Source of the DNA: Euzebyales bacterium
GTDB lineage: Bacteria; Actinomycetota; Nitriliruptoria; Euzebyales; JAHELV01
Direction: 5' to 3'
Length of the DNA: 37,286 bases
Assembly: GCA_035461305.1 (NCBI GenBank)
Contig: DATHVN010000031.1
Coordinates: forward strand, 1-37,286
Both the position numbers and the translations under genes were made by a program. Numbering within the stretch: the stretch's first letter is position 1; every line of letters starts with the position of its first letter. Under the pieces are notes generated by a model. The model did no database searches. It worked only from the letters and a program-made list of their open reading frames with translations, and was not told where the DNA came from. Of the stretch, positions 8,793 to 16,590 are shown piece after piece.

Positions 8793-9006
8793 TCACTCGG
8801 GCCCGCGCAGCTCGACGTCCGGCACGTCCAGCCCCATCCGCCGCAGCAGCGGCAGCGTCAGCACGGCGATGCGGCCGTTGACCTGGATGGTCTCGAAGTC
8901 GCCGCGCTTGACCGAGGCGTACATCGGCGACCGGCCGATGCCGACCAGCCTGGCGGCGCTCCACGACAAGCGTCAGCGGCAGGTCCTCGCCCCTTACGCG
9001 CACGGT
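8793..9006 (-). pseudogene. Excisionase-family HTH protein, frameshifted (copy 3)
   Basis: The minus strand reads RGEDLPLTL, then after a one-base shift SWSAARLVGIGRSPMYASVK and RGDFETIQVNGRIAVLTLPL with C-terminus LRRMGLDVPDVELRGPE before the stop at 8795-8793. ARLVGIGRSPMY...RGDFE is the helix-turn-helix of excisionase or MerR-like HTH_17 proteins, which bend DNA for excisive recombination. It lies divergent from, and ~130 bases away from, the CCTTGC repeat region, exactly as the intact excisionase lies at 29750-29950. It is the most complete of three copies in the island. Confidence 0.68.
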
Positions 9007-9124
9007 TAGTCGTCGCGTCGTACCCGCACGCCGACGCGCTGCTCCGGTCGTCCGTCGTCGTTGCCCAGCTTGTCCATGGGTGGACTCCCGTCGTCGCGGA
9101 TTTGACGCCCTACGGCCTACTCAC

Positions 9125-9307
9125 GGAACTGGCAAAACACCTTGCTACTCCGCTTGCGCCTCGCCTTGCTTCTCGCTGGCTCGCCTGTGGACGATGAGCC
9201 AGCGCTGCGAGTTCGCCTCCGCGGGTCGGATCCCCGGTTTCTCCCTTGCAGGGTCCTTGCGTCTCGCCTCACCCCGATCAGATCGCTGCGTTTCCACCGT
9301 CGATCTC
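9125..9307. promoter_or_regulatory. Degraded copy of the element control region (CCTTGC repeats)
   Basis: This matches 30055-30240 over most of its length. The shared blocks include GGTTTCTCCCTTGCAG and TCAGATCGC(T/A)G(C/T)GTTTCCAC. It has CCTTGCT at 9140 and 9164, CCTTGCA at 9244 and CCTTGCG at 9255. Compared with the intact element, ~290 bases before the ATG of the 197-aa homologue are absent. Confidence 0.6.
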
Positions 9308-9715
9308 ATGCCCACCAGCCCTCGAGACCCCGACCGGCCAGCGCGACACGACCAGCAGCACGAGACGCCCGAACGGGAAGCGTGGTTCCCAGGGCAGCCG
9401 AGTACGGCTCGATCTCAACGCCGAGGCCGCTGCCCAGCTGCGCGATGCGCTCGACCGGCTCGCCCACAGCGAGCCCACCGGTGTCGCCGTACTGGCACGG
9501 CTGGATGTGCGTTTGCCCGACGGCCGCCCGCTGCGCCGGTCGGTCCGCGCTGACCGACGCTGGCGCCTTCCGCGAGGTCGATGGCTCGCACCGAACGTCG
9601 AAACGCGCGGCGTACGTCGACGTTCTTGGCGACTTCGACACCCACGTCGCCGCGCGGCACATCATCGATGCCGCGACACGTTCACACCTCGACCTCACTG
9701 CTCCTCGGCGGATCT
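9308..9715 (+). pseudogene. Homologue of the 197-aa relaxase-upstream protein, frameshifted
   Basis: It begins at ATG 9308 with MPTSPRDPDRPARHDQQHET, close to the intact gene at 30526. One extra C near 9386 shifts the frame (RVRLDLNAEAAAQLRDALDR continues in frame two). A second extra base near 9551 moves the frame again (YVDVLGDFDTHVAARHIIDA in frame three). The C-terminal ~65 residues are lost. The long conserved stretches make this clearly the same protein family as the intact neighbour of the MobF relaxase. Confidence 0.8.
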
Positions 9716-9755
9716 GGCGCTCATCAGGGTGGTGCGCTGGGGCGGGTGGCAGCTG

Positions 9756-11126
9756 ATGGTCGCGTCGGTGGCTGCGATCCGTGCGGGCGATGCTGGTGCG
9801 AGCGTCGCCTACTACGTCGACCAGGTCTCTCGCGATCGTTACGACTACTACGCCGGTCACGGTGAAGCGCCTGGCGTGTGGCGCGACGCGTTCGCCGAGC
9901 ACCTCGGCCTGTCCGGCGACGTGGTCGCCGAGGACTTCCGCAGCGTCCTTGAAGGCCACGATCCGGCGACCGGCGCGCGGCTGAAGCCGCGGGCGAACCG
10001 AAGGGTGGCGGCGTGGGATGTGACGTTCTCGCCGCCGAAGTCGTTCTCGGCGTTGTGGGCGCTCGCGCCTCAGGAGGCCCGCCACGAGGTGCGTGAGGCG
10101 CAGGCCGCCGCGATCGACGCTGCCCTCGGCTACCTCACTCGCCATGCGTGGGTCGCCCGCCTGGGCCGGGACGGTGTCGACCGGCAGGACGGCTCCCAGC
10201 TGGGCTTCCTGCGCGCGGATTTCACGCACCACTGCTCCCGCGAAGGCGACCCGCAACTACAGGACCCACTCCGTCCTCATCGACCTCCTTGAGGCGGCCG
10301 CAGAGCGGCGCTGGACGGCGGGCTGTTCCAGCACGCCAAGGCGCCACACGTCCCCCATCCCGCACGTCACACGGCTACTGGATGCGGTCACGGGACCCGA
10401 CAGCGTGACGAAGCGGGCGTCGAGCTTCTCCCGCCGCGACGCGACCATCGACCTGGCCACCCGCTCGGCGATCCACGGCACCGCCGCCGACAACGCTGCC
10501 TTGCGCATCGAGGTCCTCCTCAACCGGCTGTTGCGGGACGACCGTGTCGTACCCGTCCTCGCGCCCGCCGCACGGACCACCGGCGAACTGCTGCGCGTCC
10601 GCGACGCCACTGGTCGCATCGTGCGGACAGTCGATCAGTCCGAGCGCCGCTACACCACCGTCGACCTGCTGACCGCCGAAACCGAACTGCTCCACCGCGC
10701 CACCAGTCGCCGGCACGCCGGCGTCGCACGCATCCCGCGGTGGATCGTCGACCAGGTGCTCGCCGCCCCACCCGACCCTGGACGCCGACTAGCAGACCAT
10801 GGTCCGCACGCTCGCGTCATCCGGCGCTGGCGGTCGATGTCGTGATCGGCAAGGCCGGCACGGGCAAGTCGACCGCACTCGGCGCGTACCGCGCGGCGCT
10901 CGCCGCCGTCGACATCGGGTCATCGGCGTCGCACCATCCGCCACTGCCGCCCATCAACTCGCCATGTCCGCCGGCATCAGCGACACGCGACGGTCGACCC
11001 CTCCTGGTCGAACTCCGACACGGCCGCCGCACGCTGCCGCTCGGCGTCGTCGTGGTGCTCGACGAGGCCGCGATGTGTCCCCACCCGCACCCGCCTGGCC
11101 CTGCAGCGCGGTCGGCGCTCGCGTAG
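9756..11126 (+). pseudogene. MobF (TrwC/TraI-type) relaxase-helicase, frameshifted and truncated
   Basis: It starts at ATG 9756 with MVASVAAIRAGDAGASVAYY, near-identical to the intact relaxase at 31304. Near 10254 the histidine motif is broken: DPQLHTHSVL of the intact copy becomes DPQL followed by a shifted THSVLIDLLEAA. Some 380 bases, equivalent to residues ~199-327, are then deleted. Further frame changes come near 10780-10840 and 10910. Walker A (GKAGTGKST) and Walker B (VVVVLDEAAMCP) are still readable. The sequence ends at a stop at 11124-11126, before helicase motifs III-VI. It cannot be active. Confidence 0.85.
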
Positions 11127-11147
11127 ACGTGCCATGGCGCAGAAATC

Positions 11148-11161
11148 CCCAACGTTATTCG
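11148..11161. repeat. Island motif CCCAACGTTATTCG, copy 3
   Basis: Identical to the 14-mer at 2053-2066. It lies ~100 bases inside the tRNA-Ser-like fragment, mirroring copy 1, which is ~80 bases inside the true tRNA-Ser(GCT). Confidence 0.6.
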
Positions 11162-11261
11162 TTGTCCGGCGGTGTCTGAGGGGTCCGAAACGGGATGCTT
11201 ATCGTGTTCGAAACCCCTGCTGACCTGGACGAACGTAACAACGCCCAACGAAAAGGACGAC

Positions 11262-11329
11262 TCCGGAACCGCTGCTAATCCCGATTCGGGGTGTCCGCCA
11301 TCTGGGGCTTGAATCCCACCGCGTCCACC
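11262..11329 (+). pseudogene. tRNA-Ser 3'-fragment (possible attR remnant)
   Basis: TGCTAATCCCGATTCGGG matches the anticodon arm and variable-arm start of tRNA-Ser(GCT) with one difference. GGCTTGAATCCC and GCGTCCACC follow at the spacing of a T arm and acceptor end. The 5' half is absent. A displaced tRNA 3' end is what an integration event at tRNA-Ser leaves behind. The acceptor sequence differs from the window's own tRNA, so it may derive from a donor tRNA. Confidence 0.45.
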
Positions 11330-11549
11330 GCATGAACCCTTGCGCCGGGTTCACCGACCTCCGCCACCAATCGACCGGCGTCGAACACACACATCGGCTG
11401 CAGACGCTGCGCGCAACAGTCGGCGTGGTGGTGCTGAACGAGGCCACATGTACATCCTCGACAAGCGGTGCTTCGAGCGTCGAGACACGGGAGTCGCCCG
11501 ACATCAATGAGCGGCGACCGAGGTCGCGGGGCGTAGGCGGACCGGCGCG

Positions 11550-12092
11550 TCAGCGGGCGTAAGTGGCTTGCAGCTGCCCCCGCGCGATCACATGGCCGCT
11601 GATCGCGGCGGTCACCTGCGCGGGCGGGGCGCCCCGGGGCAGGTCCAGCGAGGAGTCCAGCGCGAGGACGCGGAACCGATAGTGATGCGGGCCGTCTCCC
11701 GCGGGAGGGCACGGTCCGCGATACCCGACCTCTCCGAAGTCGTTGGTCCCCTCCATCGCTCCCTGCGGCAGAGCGCCGCCGATGGGCGCGGCGTCGGGCT
11801 GCAGCCCCCACACCGTCCAGTGCGTGAACGTGCCACCGGGGGCGTCGGGATCGTCCACCATGATGACCATCTCGACCGCGTCCGCGGGTACGTCGGACCA
11901 TGTCAGGTCCGGCGCGATGTCCTCGCCATCGCACGTGAACTCTACCGGGATGTCATCACCGTCAGCCACCGCGGTGCTCGAGACCGCGAGCGTCGCGCTG
12001 TCCCCGGCGTCGTCCGTGCGGCCGCACGCTGCTGTGAGCATGGTGACGACCACCATGGCAGCGAGCTTGATCCACCTCCGGACGCTGCACAT
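11550..12092 (-). CDS. YbhB/YbcL-type PEBP lipoprotein
   Basis: A 180-residue member of the phosphatidylethanolamine-binding (Raf-kinase-inhibitor-like) family. The N-terminus is a lipoprotein signal: basic MCSVRRWIK, a hydrophobic stretch and the lipobox LTAAC, with the modified Cys at 23. The mature part carries the ligand-pocket motifs DDPDAPGGTFTHW and YRGPCPPAGDGPHHYRFRV. Its role is unknown in bacteria beyond binding small anionic or lipid ligands; here it would sit on the outer face of the membrane. ATG 12092 gives the signal peptide; longer starts add a non-signal leader. Confidence 0.9.
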   Translation of the reverse strand: MCSVRRWIKLAAMVVVTMLTAACGRTDDAGDSATLAVSSTAVADGDDIPVEFTCDGEDIAPDLTWSDVPADAVEMVIMVDDPDAPGGTFTHWTVWGLQPDAAPIGGALPQGAMEGTNDFGEVGYRGPCPPAGDGPHHYRFRVLALDSSLDLPRGAPPAQVTAAISGHVIARGQLQATYAR

Positions 12093-12484
12093 TGACAGGA
12101 TCGAGGGTACCCGCTGACTGCGCTGACGCTCTGGCTGACAGGCTGACGCATGTACGCCGTCGGTCACGATCACGCCATACGAAACGACGTCCCCGCGAGC
12201 TCGCCACACGGCTTGAGCCGAAGGCGTCCCTGCACGTCAGCCTTCCGATGGAGGCTTCCTGGGGCCGTGGACCGACGGGGCCCGTGCATGACGTCGCGGC
12301 ATGGACGGCAGACGCGAGTGTCGTCCACTGTTGCTGTCGATCGTGAACTCCGTGCGGTCATCGCCGACCACGCCTCCCTGCACTCTGACGCCGCAGGTTC
12401 GGCCTGGTGCGGGGCACCATGTGGCCGAGCCGCGTCGCCGAGTCCCCTTGCCCTGCGCTCAACCCCGGAGAGCACGATCGACGG
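12093..12484. other. No gene recognised
   Basis: About 390 bases between the PEBP lipoprotein and a PhnB fragment. Open frames here have no ribosome sites and no familiar motif. Confidence 0.4.
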
Positions 12485-12595
12485 TCAGGCGACGACCGTC
12501 CTGTCGGCCGCTCGGCGCAGCGCGGCGATGTCGAGCTTGCCCATCACCTCCGCGCGCACCGGCACTGTTCGGTGTCCCAGTTGCTGCATCGCGCC
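12485..12595 (-). pseudogene. PhnB/VOC-family C-terminal fragment
   Basis: The minus strand ends MGKLDIAALRRAADRTVVA before a stop at 12485. The same tail, MGKLDVAALRAAADGTPAG, closes the complete VOC gene at 16591-17076. About 15-35 residues are recognisable; the glyoxalase-fold core is missing. It is probably a decayed paralogue. Confidence 0.5.
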
Positions 12596-12749
12596 TGGGA
12601 GGGCGTGCGGCGCGCTGACAGGCGCCGTCGCAGCATCGCGCCGGCCGGTCGTCTCGGGGTCCAAGGTCCGTCGCCTGCCTGTGCTCCGCCTCACCCTTCG
12701 GGCCCCTTCCAGCGGCTAGAACATGCCCAGCGTTGGGAAGGGCGGTCTG

Positions 12750-13451
12750 ATGAGCACGACACCAGGACGGCGTAACGCGATGTCGAGGCGGCGTTTGTTG
12801 ACGCTGGTTGCCGTGACAGCGGGCATCGCCACGTGGCCGGTCACGTTGGCCGCCGCCGCCCAGCGGCGCATCCTCGTGATCTGTCGCGACGCGTGGGGCG
12901 CCAGACCGAGGACGGGCAGGATGCGGGCCCACAGCATCGAGCGCGTCACCGTGCATCACAGCGGCGTGGGGTTCTGGGACAACCGGAAGGCGCCGGCGCG
13001 GTTCCGCTCCCACCAGGCCAACCACCAAGCGCGAGGCTGGCCCGACATCGCGTACCACCTGCTGATCGACCGTCGTGGTCACGTGTACCGCGGGCGACCG
13101 CTGTGGGCCAGGGGCGACACGGGCACCGACTACAACCCGCGCGGTCACCTGCTCGTGATGTGCGAGGGCAACTTCGAGAAGCAGAAGCCGACCGACGCGC
13201 AGGTCAGAGCCCTCGTTCACGTTCTGGCGTGGGCGTGCGTGACGTACGACCTGCCCTTGCGTCGCATCAAGGGCCACCGCGACTTCGCGAACACCGCCTG
13301 CCCTGGCGACGCGCTGTATCGGCTGTTGGAGAACGGGACCATCCGGCGCCGCGTCCGTCGGCGCATCAACAGAGGCGGGGTCTCGCTTCGGAAGATCTGT
13401 GGAGACGCCGGCGACCGTCTCGTCGCCAGAATCGAGAGCGGCGACGCGTGA
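12750..13451 (+). CDS. Exported N-acetylmuramoyl-L-alanine amidase (PGRP type)
   Basis: A 233-residue peptidoglycan amidase that cuts the lactyl-amide bond between MurNAc and the stem peptide. The N-terminus has a Tat-like signal, SRRRLLTLVAVTAGIATWP, followed by Ala residues for cleavage. The PGRP/Amidase_2 domain covers ~45-190: VTVHHSGVGF (zinc His69), Tyr102 in AYHLLID, and GHRDFANTACPGD supplying His176 and Cys184. MCEGNFEKQKPTDAQ is a family signature. A basic tail (IRRRVRRRINR) may hold it to the wall. ATG 12750 follows GGGAAGGGCGG; the ATG at 12723 would mask the signal. It converges on the ParB-like gene. Confidence 0.9.
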   Translation: MSTTPGRRNAMSRRRLLTLVAVTAGIATWPVTLAAAAQRRILVICRDAWGARPRTGRMRAHSIERVTVHHSGVGFWDNRKAPARFRSHQANHQARGWPDIAYHLLIDRRGHVYRGRPLWARGDTGTDYNPRGHLLVMCEGNFEKQKPTDAQVRALVHVLAWACVTYDLPLRRIKGHRDFANTACPGDALYRLLENGTIRRRVRRRINRGGVSLRKICGDAGDRLVARIESGDA

Positions 13452-13455
13452 CGTC

Positions 13456-13487
13456 GGACGGGTGCCAACTGGCAAATGGCACCGTCC
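13456..13487. terminator. Hairpin between convergent genes
   Basis: GGACGGGTGCCA and TGGCACCGTCC form an 11-bp stem with one bulged G and a 9-base loop. It starts five bases after the amidase stop. The gene on the other strand converges on it, so it may serve both. There is no T-run, as is common in high-GC actinobacteria. Confidence 0.55.
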
Positions 13488-13622
13488 CGGTCCGGGTCGG
13501 CCGCCACCCGTGTGAGCGTGGATCGCTCGTCGCCTCACTGCTCCTTCCGCTCGGGCGAACGAACCGGCCGGCGCGGCAACGATGCCACAGTCACATGCTG
13601 CGTGGTACGTCCCGTCGCGGGT

Positions 13623-14081
13623 CTACAGCCAGCGACGAACGATCGCCTGGATCGTGTCGTTGCCCAGCGCCTTGGCCACCGACGCTCTGAAGTGCCCGTC
13701 CATGACGTAGTAGCTGCCGTCGAACTCGTAGAGCTCGACCGGCTCGTAGCCACGCATGCCATGGGCGGCGGCGAAGGCCCGCTTCCACCGCTGGCGGATG
13801 TCGTCGGTGGCGGGATGCAGCGAGCGGGTGAAGTACTGCGCTTTGCCGACGCTGCCGACGATCTTGTGCAGCGGGACCGCCTCGGTGCGCACGTGACTCT
13901 CGGGGCAACAACCCGAGTGGGCGACGACGTCGTCGAACGGGATCAGCGTGGTGCGGCGCCTGCGCAGACGGTCGATGCGCGCCTGCCGCCGGGCCTTGCG
14001 ACGGGCTGTCGCGAACGCCTGCTCGGCCGGCTCACTCCAGTAACTCGTGGAGTTCCACGGCTCATCGGTTCGGAGGGCCAT
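13623..14081 (-). CDS. ParB/sulfiredoxin-fold domain protein
   Basis: A 152-residue protein. The first ~50 residues are charged and probably helical (ATARRKARRQARIDRLRRRR). Residues ~60-150 carry a ParB-like fold: VPLHKIVGSVGKAQYF, PVELYEFDGSYYV, then MDGHFRASVAKALGND, the usual DGH-R-xAA nucleotide-binding motif of ParB/Srx proteins. Stand-alone proteins of this kind are common in actinobacteria and are not chromosome-partition ParB; their role is not known. CPESH near residue 60 includes two adjacent Cys (GCCPESH) that could bind metal. There is no partner gene. Confidence 0.75.
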   Translation of the reverse strand: MALRTDEPWNSTSYWSEPAEQAFATARRKARRQARIDRLRRRRTTLIPFDDVVAHSGCCPESHVRTEAVPLHKIVGSVGKAQYFTRSLHPATDDIRQRWKRAFAAAHGMRGYEPVELYEFDGSYYVMDGHFRASVAKALGNDTIQAIVRRWL

Positions 14082-14611
14082 GATCCCAGTCCCTCGCTCA
14101 GGGCCGCGGGCAACTGCCGCAACGCCTTGTTCCGTCGATTCTACAGATCACGGGCCCGGGCGCCGGCCCTTCAAGCCGATCGTTCACCGGCTCCGTGAAT
14201 CCCGTTTAGGATCGATCCCGATCGATAGATCGGATCCTCATCCTCGGCAACGCCGACGGTCGGCGCCTTGTTCCCATCGGGTTGTCCCAAGCCAACCGAC
14301 TATACTCAGCAGACCGACGGTCAGTCCGCAGACCGGCGAGGCCCCCCCGGCCCCGCGTGAGCGGGTCCACAGGGATCACCCCCGATGGCGGCATCAGCGG
14401 CACTTGGCCTCCAGCGCCGATCGGCTCCGTCGACCTTCGCCACGCGGCTGTTCAACGGACGGCAGGCAACGCGACCCCGACGAGCTCAGACGCGTCTCGA
14501 GTCGGCACTCGCAGCGCGTCAGGAACAGCAAGCCTTGACGAACGCTGCGATCCGCGGCGATAACGGAGGAGGGGCCGAGGCACCACCCACCGGGTGAAGG
14601 AGGCTGCCCCG
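14082..14611. other. Intergenic stretch with GATC-rich palindrome
   Basis: About 530 bases separate two divergently transcribed genes. No gene is supported. A -10-like TATACT lies at 14301-14306 on the plus strand but without a well-placed -35. A palindromic GATC cluster lies at 14208-14238. Confidence 0.4.
14208..14238. repeat. Palindromic GATC cluster
   Basis: Arms AGGATC and GATCCT flank a centre with further GATC sites, five in 27 bases. It lies in the divergent gap ~130 bases upstream of the ParB-like gene. It may be an operator or chance. Confidence 0.35.
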
Positions 14612-15283
14612 ATGCCGACCTACGAACACGCCGTCAACACGCTGGACACAGAGCTCGGCCGCGTCCACGAGGTGCTCGCGGGCCTGACGCCAGACAACTG
14701 GCGAAAGCCGACCAAGCTCGAGCCCATCGACACCACGAAGCCCCACTGGACCGTGTTCGAGTTGGCGGGCCACTTCGACATCTCCATCGGCCTTGCGCGG
14801 ATGCTCATGGCCGACCCGACGGAAGGCCAGCCGGGACGCGACCGCACGAGCTTCTTCATCTTCGCCCGGTCCGAGGTCGCACCCGTCGTGTACGACTACG
14901 CGTACTCGATGGTCGAGGGTCGGACGCCATCGGACATGCCGGACGTCCTCGGCGAGACCTTCACGAAGACGGTGCAGGAGGCCCGCGATCGTCCCCCGGA
15001 TCTCATCGGTCCGGGCTACTACGCGCTCATGCGCCTCGACGAGTTCGTCATCAGCAGGGTGGTCGAGGCCGTCGTTCACGGCCTAGACCTGACCGATGCG
15101 CTGGGCCGCGACAGCATCGCAACACCGGACGGCATCGCGATCACCGCCGAGATCCTCGACGACCTACTGGCCCGCCGGACGGTCGCCGGCCGACCCGCGG
15201 ACCTCGCCGACGACCGGGAGTGGATCCGTGCCGCGTCAGGTCGCGGTCCGCACACCGACCCCCGTCTCCCACTCATCGGCTGA
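14612..15283 (+). CDS. DinB/mycothiol-dependent maleylpyruvate isomerase-like protein
   Basis: A 223-residue protein of the actinobacterial DinB-like fold. Residues ~5-150 match the maleylpyruvate isomerase N-terminal domain with metal-site residues in WTVFELAGHFDISIGLARML and RVVEAVVHGLDLTDAL, the usual His...Glu-x3-His arrangement. Such proteins use mycothiol or bind a divalent metal; most have no assigned substrate. The C-terminus (ATPDGIAITAEILDDLLARR) is the usual helical end. ATG 14612 was chosen because GAAGGAGG lies ~9 bases upstream. It is a single-gene unit ending in a strong hairpin. Confidence 0.8.
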   Translation: MPTYEHAVNTLDTELGRVHEVLAGLTPDNWRKPTKLEPIDTTKPHWTVFELAGHFDISIGLARMLMADPTEGQPGRDRTSFFIFARSEVAPVVYDYAYSMVEGRTPSDMPDVLGETFTKTVQEARDRPPDLIGPGYYALMRLDEFVISRVVEAVVHGLDLTDALGRDSIATPDGIAITAEILDDLLARRTVAGRPADLADDREWIRAASGRGPHTDPRLPLIG

Positions 15284-15523
15284 TGTGGGTGACACGAGAA
15301 CCGGCGGCCGCACTTGCAGCGGCCGCCGGCTTCGCGCCACCTCACATGATGCCGGGGCCGGCCGACGGGTGCCCTCACCCTTCGATACGTCGCTGTCGCC
15401 CTTCTTGGCCTTGCACACGGGGCAGCAGGGGCACCGGCGCTGGTAGCGCTCGCCGCCGGCCCTGCAGCGGCGCGTCGAGAGCCGCAGCCGTGCGCGGGTG
15501 CGCAGTGTCCGATTGCCAATCAT
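15236..15523 (-). CDS. Small Cys-rich hypothetical protein
   Basis: An open frame of 95 codons from ATG 15523, preceded by GGAAGGTGG at good distance. The first ~45 residues are basic and contain RCRAGGERYQRRCPCCPVCK, a cluster of five cysteines that could bind zinc. The rest is low-complexity, crosses the strong hairpin at 15301-15329 and overlaps the 3' end of the DinB gene. The ribosome site and Cys cluster favour a real small protein, but the C-terminal half may be a frameshift artefact. No family is recognised. Confidence 0.35.
   Translation of the reverse strand: MIGNRTLRTRARLRLSTRRCRAGGERYQRRCPCCPVCKAKKGDSDVSKGEGTRRPAPASCEVARSRRPLQVRPPVLVSPTSADEWETGVGVRTAT
15301..15329 (+). terminator. 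Strong hairpin after the DinB-like gene
   Basis: CCGGCGGCCGC, a 7-base loop and GCGGCCGCCGG form a perfect 11-bp GC stem 17 bases after the stop codon. There is no T-run. It would end transcription of the plus-strand gene. Confidence 0.7.
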
Positions 15524-15843
15524 GATCCACCTTCCATCGATGCGTTGCCTGTGAGGCTGCCTGGTCGCGGCGCGCAACTGGTGGTGTCGCCACAGCAGAT
15601 CGGCGGGCACCCCGGCGGGCATGCGGCGCAGGATGGGCTACCGCCGTCTGCGTCGGTGGTGTGTCACCGGCGTCGAACCCTGCGCCCACAGATCGCTCGC
15701 AAGCTCGGCGCGACGTGCCTCAGCGACGTCGGGGCGACGCGGCGGTGTAGACCGCGCTCCAAGCGAGCACGTTCGCGGCCGCGCGCTCGGCGGCGTTCAC
15801 GTCGACTCCAGCCGGGACGCGCCTGCACCGTGCAATGGTCGGA
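15524..15843. other. No gene recognised
   Basis: About 320 bases with no supported gene. A minus-strand scrap near 15725-15810 reads VDVNAAERAAANVLAWS, faintly like the TnpB C-terminal DVNAA motif, too short to call. Confidence 0.35.
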
Positions 15844-16140
15844 CTACCACGCGATGAGGGCTTGTTCGCCCGCGCCTGTGACCTCGTAGAGCCGCCGGCG
15901 CGGGCGACCCTCCGCGACGGCCATGTCGGGATCCTCCCACCCGTTCGACAGCAGCCCCGCTTCGGTGAGGCGGCCCAGGGCCTTGTACAGCGTGCCGTGG
16001 CCGATCAGCCTCCGACCGTCGTCCGACAGGTGCTTCGCGAGCTGGTCGCCGTGGAACGACCGCTCCTCGGCGCGCTGAGAGCGACGGCGGCGACGAGGAT
16101 GTCGGCCTCGATGGGGGGCAGAGTGCCGGGAGTCCAACTG
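15844..16140 (-). pseudogene. PadR-family regulator, frameshifted and truncated
   Basis: The minus strand reads TLPPIEADILVAAVALSA, then after a one-base shift near 16070 FHGDQLAKHLSDDGRRLIGH, GTLYKALGRLTEAGLL and GRPRRRLYEVTGAGEQALIAW before the stop at 15844. This is the winged helix of PadR repressors (GTLYKAL.RLE..G.L and RP.RRYY.LT..G). The C-terminus stops right after the wing helix, and no start codon is visible. It is probably dead. Confidence 0.65.
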
Positions 16141-16326
16141 TGAGACGTTCGAGACCGGCGTGCTCAACCTGACCTACGAACCGGCGAGCTGACCGTCGGT
16201 CCTCGAGTCGGCAGCGGGCGTCCATTGGTCGCGCCGCACATCGCGGACAGCTCAACGTGCCGACGCACTGCAGCGGATCCGTCCTGTCGGAGCGGATGAC
16301 AGGTCGATGACACGACTTGCGGGTGG

Positions 16327-16533
16327 TGGATCCCGCAGGGATTCAGGCTCAAAGCCGGCCGCTTTATGCGGATCCACACCGGGAGGGGCACGGACGACGT
16401 CAACGACCTCTACTGGGGGCGCGGCTGGTACGTCTGGAACAACGACGGCGACCGGGCCACGCTCAAGAACAGGATCGGCGACGTCAAGGACCGGTGCACC
16501 TACGACGGCGGCGATGTGTCGGTGCGCTGTTGA
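16327..16533 (+). pseudogene. Lamin tail domain (LTD) C-terminal fragment
   Basis: The plus frame ending with TGA at 16531-16533 reads WIPQGFRLKAGRFMRIHTGR, then DDVNDLYWGRGWYVWNNDGD, ATLKNRIGDVKDRCTYDGGD and SVRC. This is the second half of a bacterial lamin tail domain (GF.L..G..VTI.TG.G...... YWG....VWNN.GDTA.L.....VD.C.Y). These domains occur at the C-termini of secreted nucleases and surface proteins. No start and no upstream domain remain, so I call it a remnant. Confidence 0.65.
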
Positions 16534-16590
16534 CCGAGGTCGCGCCACAGCGCCGGCCCGGGTTGCCGGACCGGCGCCTGCACGGGATCG

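Larger units (their letters stand above)
1974..11330. mobile_element. Decayed integrative island at tRNA-Ser(GCT)
   Basis: The boundaries are inferred. The left end is the 3' end of tRNA-Ser(GCT). The right end is a tRNA-Ser-like 3' fragment at 11262-11329. Inside are three excisionase-like remnants, a frameshifted 197-aa homologue and a truncated MobF relaxase in the same order as the intact element at 28.5-34 kb. Intact and broken chromosomal-type genes lie between them. The motif CCCAACGTTAT(T/C)CG occurs near the left end, at 4.26 kb and near the right end, which suggests repeated insertions at one site followed by deletion. Confidence 0.45.
11127..11549. other. Right junction of the decayed island
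   Basis: No gene is supported. This 420-base stretch contains island motif copy 3 (11148-11161), a GTTCGAAACCCC-containing piece near 11207 that may be another tRNA scrap, and the tRNA-Ser-like fragment at 11262-11329. Confidence 0.5.

Noticed and set aside
12459-13538. Long minus-strand frame (359 codons) opposite the amidase
   Set aside because: It lies antisense to a gene with complete PGRP motifs and a Tat signal; its translation is low-complexity Arg/Pro/Gly sequence typical of GC-rich shadows.
15725-15810. TnpB C-terminal scrap (VDVNAAERAAANVLAWS)
   Set aside because: Too short; no cysteine motif or catalytic residues around it.
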